From: Diphasiastrum complanatum
Lineage: Eukaryota > Streptophyta > Lycopodiopsida > Lycopodiales > Lycopodiaceae
NCBI GenBank assembly: GCA_029204225.1
Contig: CM055096.1
Location: 38,745,866-38,809,865, forward strand
DNA length: 64,000 nucleotides
Reading direction: 5' to 3'
The position numbers and the translations under genes are program-made. Shown here piece by piece: positions 34,255 to 45,555 of this stretch. How positions within the stretch are numbered: the stretch's first letter is position 1; each line of letters opens with the position of its first letter. The notes beneath the pieces are model-generated. The model worked only from the letters and a program-made list of their open reading frames with translations. It was not told the DNA's origin and made no database searches.

Positions 34255-34423
34255 AGTTTCTCCATCCATACTTAAATTCTCCGAAAAGGAACATAAAGAA
34301 ACATTTGAAATCACGTTTATTCCAAACTCACTTCTTTCTGGTAGATATATTTTTGGGCAACTAATCTGGCAAGATGGCCATCGACATGTTGTCAGAAGTC
34401 CCTTTGCAGTGAGCATTGTCTAA
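34255..34423 (+). pseudogene. Subtilase last exon, part after the retrotransposon
   Basis: Resumes with the duplicated AGTTT and reads SPSILKFSEKEHKETFEITF, then GRYIFGQLIWQDGHRHVVRS and PFAVSIV with a stop at 34421-34423, the normal end of the fibronectin-III-like domain. The frame matches the left part if one duplication copy and the element are disregarded. Confidence 0.92.
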
Positions 34424-36599
34424 TTTCCATGCAAAGTTGCTGAATCTTACTTGGAGACAAGCTTCAGCATCCCAAAAAGATTTCTCGAAACTGACCTACC
34501 AAAATAGATCAGATTGATTCTAGTCAAGAAACATAAAGGACTGTCAGTATTGGGGTCAGCATCATAATTAGCAAAGATAAGTTTTTTAGTACATTGAATG
34601 ATTGTAAACAAATTTGCATTGTAGTTCAGAGAAAGCATGAAGAATTGATGCTTAAGAATTACTAAAAATGTCACAACATTGAAGAGCCTAACTCAAAGTT
34701 ATTTCTTCAAAATAAGATATAAACTTCTTTATTTAGCTTGATCAACAATGGTTAGAATTGATTCAAAATGCAAAAACAAAGATATTGGAGTGCTTGACAT
34801 ACTAACATTGTAGTGCTTGACATACTAACATTGTAGGAAGAGTCCATCTCTAATAATACCATGTCAAACTATAGTTTTGAACCATGCAAGGTGCCTGTTG
34901 GGATGCCTTCCCCAACCTTCTAGACACACCTATGTATTCCTCAAAAGATAGGTGTGAGATATTGAGTGATCCTTGCATCTTTCTGGGTACTTACTAGTAG
35001 GCCCAACAAACACATACCAAAGCCAAGACAATTCCTTGAGCCATAGTTCACATAGTACAAAAACATTTTCACTAACATCTTAAAAGTGCAAATGCACACA
35101 AATGAATACACATGAACATGTATATCGTAAATATGCCACATCATCAAACTTTCTCAATTATCTTAGTACAAAAGCTACACGTATAACAAGATGCAACCGG
35201 TTTCTTCTAGTTTGTAGTTCTAGAACATGAAGTAGTCATCTTTTTTGGCTTGTAGTAACCAAGAATGTTTGGATTTTGTTGTCTAGGAGCTATAAGTCCA
35301 TCGATAAATAATATGACGAGTCTTGAAGATTGAAATTTCTTTTATAGAACAAGAAGGTGGAACAACTTACATGATTCATGTGGGTACTAAGTTGATGAGG
35401 TAGTTCACATGTTTCATGTGAGTAGAAATATCTGCCAAACTTAGTTTCGTATTACAAATTTGACTTTCGGACTCTAACTTATTTTAATTATTCCTATGGC
35501 CCATGTCCCTTTATTTGTAGGAATACAATTGTATGCTCATTCGGTTAGACTTACACATGCAGGATGCCAGTCCCCTTGCAATTAGTTAACCTAACCACAC
35601 TACATTTATATAGATGGCACACCAAGTGCTCCAAACACCAACATTGGCACTTTTTCTCTCTTATTTGTGTATATCAAACATTGTGGTGGCAAAGGCGTAA
35701 AGAGCTCATCCAAAATTTTGATTCTTTCTGCTCTAGAAAAGGTGTGATAAGGATTGGCTTGACATGTAGAACTTTGTGCTTAATTGGTTAATGATCAGCA
35801 TGAGACTTTTGTTGGATCCGTAAGATTTTTAATAATAGCAATATAGATCAAATAGCGCCTTATGTAGGTAGTTATTGTCATCATAGTAGATTGCACCTAG
35901 ATCCCAAGGTGATGTGAATTCATATGTTGCCCATTTTGTGATGTTGTCAATGGGTTGTTAATCAACCTCCCAAAGTTGATGAAATGGATACTATCTTGTT
36001 GTTAAAAATTCTTCATTCCTTCTTGGAGTATCTACCCTTGACAGTGACAACCCATGTCTTCATCAAGATTGTGGCCATTTTAAACTTACTCCCCTTAGAT
36101 TTGGTCTTTTTGAAAAGTAGTTTTGTCAGTGGACCAATTCTCTATTCTGTGGGACAATCTGACTTTGGTTGAATAATTCAAATTTTTGATGTTAAAATTG
36201 AATAACAATCATTAACTTTTCTCTTTCCCTTACCATTTTCCATTTTCATGTTGTCTTAAGGGTTGTGTGATCATGCTTGCGTAAGGATCGCACATTTGTT
36301 TGTCTCCAATAAATCTGCTTATAAAAATACCCTTTGTAATATGGCATCCATTTATTTTTGTAGATGACTTGGTAGAATTCTCTTGATTTCTTCAGTTGTC
36401 TGATGCTTAATCGATTTTATGAGATTTTCCTTATGTGATGTTGTTGTCAATTTATTCCGGAGTGACTCTGTGCACTTTGTCATTTTAGAAGAATTGTGGT
36501 GTTCCTTGGTTGTCTCATAGCCAAGTGGCATTAAGATATACTTTTTGTAAATTTGCATCTGGAGTGCATTACTCTGATAATGAGGTGCATGAAAATCCA
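34424..36599. other. Intergenic, nothing recognised
   Basis: Downstream of the subtilase. Only a perfect 23-bp tandem duplication was noticed (34791-34813 and 34814-34836, unit starting 'tgcttgacatactaac'). No gene, RNA or element could be supported. Confidence 0.4.
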
Positions 36600-37390
36600 T
36601 GTAGGGTATACCACCTTAGCTTTTTTGGGTTGCCTTAATGGACAATCAAGACATGGATGGTTGACATTGCATTGTAAACACCAAGATAAAAAAGTAGTTG
36701 GATCTCCTCAATGTGGGCATTTTGATCAATTATGTCTTCCTCCACATCCATAACAATGTACCATGTGTAAGATACCATCCCCTTTGAGGTGATCAACATA
36801 CACATGTGATAATCTTGTCTTAGTAACTTTCACATAATAGAGTGATTTGTTATTATTGTCTTCTAATGAGTTCGAGGATATGCATTATGATATGATCAAT
36901 ACTTTCACTCCACCACTTATAGGTGAAGGTATTTTCAATGTGCTTGAAGAAAAACTCATTCCATCCTTTGATTGAATCTTTTTTAGGCTTCTCATCAAGT
37001 TTGAACTTTCTTGATGTTGACTTACGACCTTATGGTCTACATTATGTCCTTGGTTTTGCAACTAAGGATTTTTAATTGGACAGTCAATGTAGTAATATCC
37101 ACACCTGGGCCATTTGAAAAAATTTCATTTTGAAAGTATTAGTCTCTAGTTGGCCTATTAATGATGGTCTTAGTCAATTTCTTGACACCTTCCACTTGGT
37201 TCTTCCTTAACACTTTGTTGTGATGCCATGTCTTCCTCAATCGCTCAATCGATTGCCATTGATGCTTCTAGCTTTTCCGATGTGCCATTCAATGATTTGG
37301 CATTCAAATAAGGAGGATCCACCATCTTTTTTTGGGTCGATGATTCTACAATATCGACATCCTTATAGAGCTATGTAAATGAAGTATTGG
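36600..37390 (-). pseudogene. Degenerate coding trace, possibly retroelement gag with zinc knuckle
   Basis: Minus-strand pieces: MVDPPYLNAKSLNGTSEKLE with EEDMASQQSVKEEPSG (about 37330-37180), then FKWPRCGYYYIDCPIKNP (about 37125-37070), which resembles a gag zinc knuckle that has lost Cys and His positions. Further down comes IDQNAHIEEIQLLFYLGVYN (about 36740-36670). Interrupted by many stops. The call rests on weak resemblance only. Confidence 0.3.
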
Positions 37391-38149
37391 ATGCAAATTA
37401 TACCATATTAGATTCGATCTTGTTGACTAGTCCAGCATAGTAGTTTTGACATTATGATTTGTGTAGGTAGGGGTGGATCACAATTAACACTGGATCAACT
37501 AATTTTGTACTTTGCAAGAATCCATTTTTAAATACGGACATGATAATTTTCAGATTTAATTATGACAAAACAATATAGAATTCACACATATTTCGAGAGG
37601 CTCGTGTTGTTTTACAAAAACATATTCAAAGAACAGCTAAACAATATGAAAATCATGAAACATACTATGGATTTATCATATATTTTGAGATTCTAACTAA
37701 CTTGCAAAATATAAAACACATATGAAAATACAAACGAAAAAGTACTACATGGTAAATATAAAAAAATTAGCACTTACAATTTGAAATTATTTACATCTCA
37801 CATATACATGCGCATCAAAGCAAAGAGGGTTTTTGCAAAAAACAACTGCAAGATATCTTTATATGTAAAATGTATTGCAAAATATATACATGGATTGGCA
37901 AATGGCCATTACAAAATATTTACATTGATTGAGTAGCAATATGCTACGTGTCTTCAATATGTAAGTCTATATCTACATCACGTATAACATGGGTATTGGA
38001 ATCATCTAATTCTTCAGAAGATTGACCATTTGAACCAGATTTCAAACATTTCATATTCTCCATATAGGCTTTAGTAAGATTTGTACTTTTTGGAGTGTCG
38101 ATCGATACAATGTTTCGGCCACCGACATTTAGCAATGGGGCTACCATAT

Positions 38150-38840
38150 TGTGAAAAGTACAGTACTAAGGACCATAAATGGATCTTTGAATGATCCACA
38201 AGGTGATTGTATGCTTGTTAAACAATCTATCAGAAACTAGTCATCAGAAAACAAGATCTAGTTTAGCAGCTTGATAGGAAACAAGTAGAGACAATCAAAG
38301 CATTGATCAAATAGTCTAATCCAACTCCACACGTGTGGAAATAAGGCTGTAGTACGGCCTGTAGACAGTGTTTACAAAGTCCTAAAGCTGGGTTTCATTG
38401 GAAAAATAGAGTAATCACCATACAATGAGAGGAAACTCGAGTTTCTCCTTGAGGCTCCAAAAAGTTTCTATCTTCTCACTATGGAGAATGGAAATACATA
38501 ATAAAACACACTTCCTTTGCAAAGTTAGGTGAAAATCCAGCATGTAATAAGGAAGTAGACTCCATTTTCTTGCCCTAATGTGAAAACCCTAGCCTAGATC
38601 CAAGAGTCATGCTTGGTAGGTGCATGGTAGGTACAAATCTCATCATAAATCATGGTCTAGATCCTACAAAGTAGGAATCACTACCAAATAGACACAACCA
38701 CTCCTCTTGACTCGTGGTAACCTACTTTAGGTGTGTATGTACAAGTGGCACTTTGGCCATTCAAGTAACCAACAAACAATATTGACAAAATGTACAATAT
38801 TCTACATGGCTAGATTTGCCAATGTAGGCAATTTTTCACA
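38150..38840 (-). repeat. Copia 3' LTR
   Basis: 691 bp; TG..CA ends; next to the CATAT duplication. The pol frame reads through the polypurine tract (as EEE) and terminates inside this LTR at 38802. Confidence 0.97.
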
Positions 38841-39926
38841 CTCCTCCTCAAATCTAGCCTTGGAGATTACAATGCTTTTATCAATAACTCCAATTGAAGA
38901 TCTAATCTTGACAAATGAATCTTTAGGTAAAGGTTTAGTAAATAAATCAGCCAAGCAACTTGATGATGACACGTGTTGGAGCTTGATCTCTTTAGCTTGC
39001 ACTTTTTCCCTCACGAAATGATGAGCAATTTCGATGTGTTTGCTCCTTGCATGGAATGTAGGATTAGTTGCAAGTGATTGGGCTGATTGGTTGTCACAAT
39101 AGATGATAGGGATCTCCTCCTCCATGACATGAAGCTCCACCAATAGCCTTTTGAGCCACAAGACCTCCTTGCATGTTGATGTCAAGGCCTTGTATCCGGA
39201 TTCTGTGGAAGATAGGGAGATGGTATCTTGCTTTTTGGAAAGCCATGATACTACTCCATCACATAGAAAGGTAGCAAAGGCACTTGTTGATCTTCTATCC
39301 ACTTTGTCACCTGCAAAATCCGAGTCACTATAGGCTCTTAAGCCAAGATTAGTTCCTCTATACAAAATACCAAAATTCTTATTGAGTGAAATGTATCTAA
39401 GAACTCTTTTGGCCATCTTCCAATGTGAAACTAGAGGACTTTGCATGAATTGGCTTAACTTTCCAACACTATAACTAAGATCAGGTCTAGTTATAGTTAA
39501 ATAGATCAAGGAGCCAATAAGCCTTCTATATAATGTGATGTCCTCAAAGGATGCTTCATCACAACCAATAGATGCTTTTACATTTTGCTCCATTGGTGTC
39601 TCAATGCCTTTACAATTCTTCATTCCAAATCTATCTAGGATGGATGTAGCATATTTAGATTGACAAATGAAGCTTAAATCACATCCTCTAATAACCTCTA
39701 TTCCAAGAATGAAGCTCAATAGGCCGAGATCTACTATCTTAAACTCTTTTTCTAAAGCAATTTTTACATCTCTAATTCCATCTAGATCATTACCACTCAA
39801 GATAATGTCATCTACATACAAAACAAGAATAATGATCATGCCATCATGAAAACTTATATACAATGATGGATCATAGGCACTCATTACAAAATTGATGGAA
39901 ATGAGAAAAGAGTTTAGCCTAGAGTA
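38802..39926 (-). pseudogene. Copia RT second half and RNase H
   Basis: Open from just after the premature stop at 39927-39929; the annotated ATG is at 39884. It contains the RT active site VLYVDDIILSGN, LSFILGIEVIRG, TPMEQNVKAS, LIGSLIYLTITRPDLSYSV, then RNase H: AYSDSDFAGDKVDRRSTSA, LSSTESGYKAL (usual form STEAEY), IYCDNQSAQSLATNP and HARSKHIEIAHHFVREKV. It ends LADLFTKPLPKDSFVKIRSS and a short tail. RT and RNase H copy the RNA into DNA inside virus-like particles. The Glu-to-Gly in the TESGY box may matter for RNase H. Confidence 0.93.
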
Positions 39927-40205
39927 TCATGCTCTAGGTGCTTGCTTGAGCCCATAAAGGCTCTTCTTCAAAAAACACACCTTTCCTTCATGCTTTGCCT
40001 TGATGAAGCCCTCGGGTTGCCTCATGTAGATCTCTTCCTCCAAATAACCATTGAGGAATGCATTTGTGAAGTCAAGTTGGAATAGCTCCCAATTGAAGGT
40101 TGTAGCAAGACTAATGATCAACCTGATAGTAACAAGCTTAGCCACAGGAGCAAAAGTCTCATCATAGTCAATGCCTTTGGTTTGTAAAAAAACTTTTGGC
40201 AACAA
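39927..40205 (-). pseudogene. Copia RT first half
   Basis: FLQTKGIDYDETFAPVAKLV, LFQLDFTNAFLNGYLEEEIY and SLYGLKQAPRA, then TGA where the family has Trp (QAPRAW). It is frameshifted relative to the upstream ORF by one extra T in a run near 40190. Confidence 0.93.
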
Positions 40206-41830
40206 GCCTAGCTTTATGCTTGCTTATTGATCCATCTTGATTATACTTCAATCTAAACACCCACTTGCACTCAAGAGGTTTCTTCCCTTGAGGAAGATCC
40301 ACAAGATCCCAAGTATGATTCTCAATAAGAGAATCATACTCTACTTGCATAGCATCCATCCAACTTTTAGACTTACAATCATCTTCATAGCATGTTGGCT
40401 CATCTAACATTGAAGTAAGAAAGGTGTAAGATGTGAAAGATGATGAGCCTTCCCTTTGATCACCTTGACCATCATAGGTGAGCCTCAATGGCTCGGATCT
40501 TGCCCTTGTAGATCTTCTTGGAGTTATTGGAGTTCTTGGAGTTCTTGCATCTTGAGGTGGATCCTCAAGTTCTTCTTCACTTGGAAGCTCCTCCTCCATC
40601 CTAGCATGATCCTTGGCATCAAGATGATTAGTAGCATTATCATCCAAATCACAGGCATGTCCTTCATCAAAAATAACATCCCTACTCACTATCACCTTGC
40701 TAGTGATGGGATTGAAGACTCTATAACCTTTGCTATTCTCACCATATCCCACAAAGATGCCTTTGATGGATGTTGCATCATCCTTCCTTCTCTTATCCAA
40801 GGATTGGTGTACATAGCAAGTGGATACAAAAACTTTGAGATCTTTGAGATTGGGCTTCTCTCCAAATAGAGCTTCAAATGGTGTGATTCCTCCAATGGCT
40901 TGGTTTGGCAATCTATTGCACAAATAGTTAGCACAAGTTATTGCTTCACCCCAAAATGGTTTGGATAGAGAAGCATCTAGCCTTAAGGCCTTAGCACACT
41001 CACAAAGAGATCTATTTCTTCTCTCACTCACTCCATTTTGTTGAGGGGTGTATGGACATGACAACTCCCTCTTTATGCCATTAGAAATACAAAAGTCAAT
41101 CAACTTATTGGAGACATATTCACCTCCATTATCACTCCTTAATACCTTAATCTTGGTACTAAGTTGATTTTCTACCAAAGTCTTGAACTTTACAAAAGAA
41201 TCAAACACCATTGATTTGCTAGACAAGAGGTACATCCAACAAAATCTAGAATAGTCATCAATGAAGATTACATAGTACTTGGCACCACCATTAGACTCAT
41301 GTGAAAAACTATGAACATCCGAATGGATGAGTTCAAGAGGAGAGTTTGATCTTGATGTAGATCTTGAGAAGGGTAGCTTGTGAGCCTTTGAGAGGTTGCA
41401 TGCTTCACATCTCTTCCCACACTTTGACAAATGCTTGGGGAGTCCAACTGCAAGCTCCTTTGTAGTCATAGATTCCATGGCTTTGTAGTTGGGGTGGCCC
41501 AACCTTTTGTGCCACAGTTCCACCTTTGATAGCTCCACCTTTGCCAAGTTAACACTCTCCACTGCAATATTAGCATCAAGCTTAAACAATCTACCTTGCT
41601 TAAAGCCTTTGGCTATACATTCATCATTTCTAAGGATGGAACAAACTCCATGCTTAAATTGTACATCTAGGCCATTATCCATTAACTGGCCAACACTAAG
41701 CAAATTCTTGGTTAACTTAGGAACATAAAGAACATTATCTAGATTCATCCTTTTGGATGATCCCACATACAAGGGAATTGTTCCTATTCCACTTATCTTA
41801 CATTCTTGACTACTTGCAGTATAGATTGAT
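40168..41830 (-). pseudogene. Copia integrase and start of RT
   Basis: The 534-aa ORF (ATG 41772) begins in the protease-integrase linker (LDNVLYVPKLTKNLLSVGQL). HHCC zinc domain: WHKRLGHPNYKAM and CEACNLSKAHK. Catalytic residues: HSDVHSF (Asp), VLRSDNGGEYVS (Asp) and QNGVSERRNRSL (Glu). Then WGEAITCANYLCNRLPN and SRDVIFDEGHACDL, an acidic linker, RRSTRARSEPLRL, and the RT start ENHTWDLVDLPQGKKPLECK, HKARLVAK. The end (SFFTNQRH) is out of frame after a homopolymer insertion. Confidence 0.95.
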
Positions 41831-42821
41831 TTATGTAAGTCATTGTAAGAAAGTAAGGTGGAGAATATGTCATGTGGGAACTTGCCCCACTATCAATCCA
41901 CCAAGAATCATTGGTGTTGCTCTTGGATGATGGTGGTTTGTTGGAAACCATCAAGGATGACTCTTCATCCTCCTCTTCCTCCTGATGTGCAATGTTGCTT
42001 TGTTTGCTCTCTTGTGCCTTCTTCTTCTTGAGACATTCTGATGCAAAATGTCCTTTCTTTCCACCAAAAAAACATTTGTACTTGGACTTGTCTTTGATCT
42101 TGCCCTTTGAGCTTGAAGCCTCATCCTCCTCCTTGGTCTCCTTGAAGTGCTTCTTCTTGCCATTGGTCTTCTTCTTGCTTTTGAATGAGAAATTAGCTTT
42201 CTCATCACCATCCTGCAGAGAAATAGCATTCATTCTTGCATTGGTATGCAACATCCTACACTCTTCAGCTACTAATACACTGTGTAGCTTTTCTATAGTA
42301 GGCAAAGTGTCTTGGATTGCAAAGCTTTGGACCAAATTTGTAAAGCCACTCCCTACACCATTTAGGACAATCTGAACAAGCTCACTATCTTGAATCTTCT
42401 CTCCAATGGAAGCTAACTCCCTATTAAGAGACTTGATTCTTAGCACATAATCTTGTGCATTCTCATCACTCCTCTTTATGCTTTGTAGAATCTGATTCCT
42501 AAGCATGAGAACCCTCGAAGTGTTACTAGACTCATAGATAGATTTTAAAGATTCCCAAGCCTCTTTAGCACTCTTACATGATGATACTTCCCTTAAAATA
42601 TCATTGCTTACATTCATCTTAATACAGTGAAGTGCAAGCCTAGACCTCTTCTTGTATCTCACTAATTCCTGTGCACCTAGAGGTTCATCTTCATCATCTA
42701 TTAGAAACTCATAAAGATCCTGGAGCACCATTAGTGACTCCATCCTCACTTTCCAAATAGCATAATTGGTAGAATTTAACCTCTCACTAGCTTCTAGAAG
42801 GTAGGCTCCCACTGATCCCAT
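41793..42821 (-). CDS. Copia gag and protease
   Basis: 342-aa ORF starting MGSVGAYLLEASERLNSTNY, with the gag (UBN2/retrotran_gag_2) pattern WKVRMESLMVLQDLYEFL and AKEAWESLKSIYE. Then a Lys-rich stretch and a zinc knuckle CFFGGKKGHFASEC, in which the second Cys of CX2CX4HX4C is Gly. Protease motif WWIDSGASSHMT. The normal frame is lost about 15 residues later, near 41840, so protease would be truncated and not joined to integrase. Confidence 0.93.
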   Translation of the reverse strand: MGSVGAYLLEASERLNSTNYAIWKVRMESLMVLQDLYEFLIDDEDEPLGAQELVRYKKRSRLALHCIKMNVSNDILREVSSCKSAKEAWESLKSIYESSNTSRVLMLRNQILQSIKRSDENAQDYVLRIKSLNRELASIGEKIQDSELVQIVLNGVGSGFTNLVQSFAIQDTLPTIEKLHSVLVAEECRMLHTNARMNAISLQDGDEKANFSFKSKKKTNGKKKHFKETKEEDEASSSKGKIKDKSKYKCFFGGKKGHFASECLKKKKAQESKQSNIAHQEEEEDEESSLMVSNKPPSSKSNTNDSWWIDSGASSHMTYSPPYFLTMTYINQSILQVVKNVR

Positions 42822-43449
42822 CTTACTAGCAAGATTCTACACACAAGATATAGATTTGTTTGGACCTGAAACTCACAAAGGTTTCTAACTTGCAGTGTTT
42901 CACTCAAATGTTGACTTCTAATCCAACAGATGGATTTGTAATCACAGTTCTATCACTCCCTCACAAGCTGGAATGAAGATAAGATGAGATGAAAACTACA
43001 CTCAAGCAAATCTTGCCAATCTTGGCTATTCTTGGACAAAAACTGACTCTATCTCTCTCATTCACTTTGATGTACTTTCAAGACCTGGTTTCCACTTTAA
43101 GAAGGTTTGAAATCAGCCTAGATTAATTAGTCATGAAACAAATTCAAAACTAATCAATGGCAAGTGATCTTGGTAGCTTATCCTAGGATTTGCGCCAAAA
43201 ATTACATCAAACTGACACCATATGAATTTTCTATGATCCAATGAATATGGGTTATTAAATGCTGGTTCAGAGATGCCCACACGTGTGAACAGTATGGATT
43301 TTGATCCTGAAAAAGTTTGGGATCAAATCCCCTCACCAGAACCTGGATACTAGCTCGCCCTTCCAATACTAGCTTTTTGCACCAAAACCTGCTAAAACTG
43401 GATTAGATTCAAACACAGATCAATGGCCTTGTACTTGGATCTGATACCA
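42822..43449 (-). other. Copia 5' untranslated leader with primer-binding site
   Basis: Lies between the 5' LTR and the gag ATG. The minus strand begins TGGTATCAGATCC at 43449. No ORF of note. Confidence 0.85.
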
Positions 43450-44139
43450 TGTGAAAAGTATAGTACTAAGGACCATAAATGGATCTTTGAATGATCCACA
43501 AGGTGATTGTATGCTTGTTAAACAATCTATCAGAAACTAGTCATCAGAAAACAAGATCTAGTTTAGCAGCTTGATAGGAAACAAGTAGAGACAATCAAAG
43601 CATTGATCAAATAGTCTAATCCAACTCCACACATGTGGAAATAAGGCTGTAGTACGGCCTGTAGACAGTGTTTACAAAGTGCCAAAGCTGGGTTTCATTG
43701 GAAAATAGAGTAATCACCATACAATGAGAGGAAACTCGAGTGTCTCCTTGAGGCTCCAAAAAGTTTCTATCTTCTCACTATGGAGAATGGAAATACATAG
43801 TAAAACACACTTCCTTTGCAAAGTTAGGTGAAAATCCAGCATGTAATAAGGAAGTAGACTCCACTTTCTTGCCCTAATGTGAAAACCCTAGCCTAGATCC
43901 AAGAGTCATGCTTAATAGGTGCATGGTAGGTACAAATCTCATCATAAATCATGGTCTAGATCCTACAAAGTAGGAATCACTACCAAATAGACACAACCAC
44001 TCCTCTTGACTCGTGGTAACCTACTTTAGGTGTGTATGTACAAGTGGCACTTTGGCCATTCAAGTAACCAACAAACAATATTGACAAAATGTACAATATT
44101 CTACATGGCTAGATTTGCCAATGTAGGCAATTTTTCACA
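43450..44139 (-). repeat. Copia 5' LTR
   Basis: 690 bp; differs from the 3' LTR by about nine substitutions and one single-base indel by eye; the outer end abuts CATAT. Confidence 0.97.
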
Positions 44140-45555
44140 CATATAAGATAGCCGATATAAACACACCGAATTGTCCGGAGCAAAGAAGGACTCAAGAATG
44201 CTGTTACGCCTTTCCAATGCAGTGCTCGTTTTTTGTGAGATGGCTTCCACATCACATAATTTTTTGAGCGTTTTCCACTATTGCCAAAAACAATTTCAGG
44301 AATTTAAATTTGTTTTGCACATAGGCACTTATACAGTTTGGATCCTCTGCATTATATAGAACAAATAGTACGGGCTACAGATTTTGAACTGAAACATTGC
44401 CCTGTCTCAAGTGTGTGTCGTTCTCGTAATACCCTTTGAAAACTTAGCACCGTACGTCGTGCATTGCCGTTAGGCTCCCTTTGACTCCATCTTTGGTGCT
44501 TTGCTCCAAGAACAGAACAATGACACATAAGTTGTGTTGTGTCATTAGTGTTGTCAAGCAATGTTGCACCATTGATGCAATATAGCTCGAACTCAAAGAT
44601 TCTATGTTGTGATCGAATATGTACAGAGTCAGACGATCCCAAAGAGACGGAGGAACATATATGAAATTTGACTCCTCTGTGGCACAACAGATGGCTTCTA
44701 CACCTTTGGAGATTTTAACTTTACAAAAAAATCTCCATCCATTGTTGTAGCTGCTTGTACTCTAGTCAATCCTTGCGCTTTCTATATGTCTTTCCTTCAC
44801 CCTATGTACAAACTGAGTCAATGATGCAGGTATACGAGCTTGCAATTTTGCTGATATGCTCCGGCCGCTACTCATTGCTGCTCTGATCCGATCATACACA
44901 AACTTTTTGTCAATGGTTTTTGACAGAAATTTGATGCTTTCTTTATTGTACTCTACATTGTTGTGTAGGTCATTATCCAATGAAACTAATAAATTTATGA
45001 CATGCACGGAGCATGTTTCTCGGACCATATTATTTACACCTTTATCAATATATCTCTCTTTATTTTTATTTTCACCGAAAAATAAATCACCATGCAACAA
45101 TTTTGTACAAATACGATCGCAGATTACATAAGGAATATATCTCACTGGTCTAAAAAATCTTATTGTCATTGGAAAGAACTTCGGCTTCTTTGCAGTGTAG
45201 TCCGGTTCTTTGTAGGACATATTACCAGAGGCGTAAGTTTTCATAACTTCCAAAAAGTTATTGAAAGTATCATCCGGACGCATTAATATTTAGGTATACT
45301 TCTCAAACTTTGCATACAAAGTTTTTTATGGCAATCTTCCTTGAGAAAGCACTCAGGCATGCAAGATTGTAAGGCTGTTGAGAGCTCTCCAAGTTTTGAG
45401 AATGTCAACCGTTTGCAAACAATAAGGCATTCTGGTACATTGCAGCAGATTGCAAAAAGCAGTTTTTTGATAAAGACTGGCAGCAATAAGCACTTGGTTT
45501 TACGTAAGCGAACGAGGATTTACGCTTTTCCAAGTGAGATCAAGGATGCCAATGC

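Larger units (their letters stand above)
38150..44139 (-). mobile_element. Complete Ty1/copia retrotransposon, 5,990 bp
   Basis: Target-site duplications CATAT at 38145-38149 and 44140-44144. LTRs 38150-38840 (691 bp, 3' in element sense) and 43450-44139 (690 bp, 5'), beginning TGTGAAAAATTGCC and ending TTTTCACA on the minus strand. Primer-binding site TGGTATCAGATCC next to the 5' LTR (43449 downward). A polypurine tract GAGGAGGAG precedes the 3' LTR. By eye about ten differences between LTRs (near 98.5%), so a young insertion. It carries gag, protease, integrase, RT and RNase H in canonical copia order, all in sense, but with a frameshift near 41840, a one-base insertion in a T run near 40190 and a Trp-to-stop at 39927-39929. 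Confidence 0.97.
37944..45555 (-). pseudogene. Unrecognised minus-strand gene, decayed and split by a copia element
   Basis: Minus-strand coding trace: 45486-45283 (LPVFIKKLLFAICCNVPECL, then CMPECFLKEDCHKKLC); 45283-44762 (174 codons: RPDDTFNNFLEVMKTYASGN, then KPKFFPMTIRFFRPVRYIPY, TIDKKFVYDRIRAAM); and, past a stop at 44762-44764, the same frame to about 44220 (KISKGVEAICCATEESNFIY, LWDRLTLYIFDHNIESLSS). After a frameshift comes a likely coiled coil (DVEAISQKTSTALERRNSIL), then LYRLSY at 44145. There the copia at 38150-44139 intervenes. Beyond it the frame resumes (VAPLLNVGGRNIVSIDTPKS) to a stop at 37944. Three or four stops predate or accompany the insertion. I do not recognise the family. 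Low-complexity bias is absent, and the residues look like a globular protein of over 400 aa. Confidence 0.55.
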
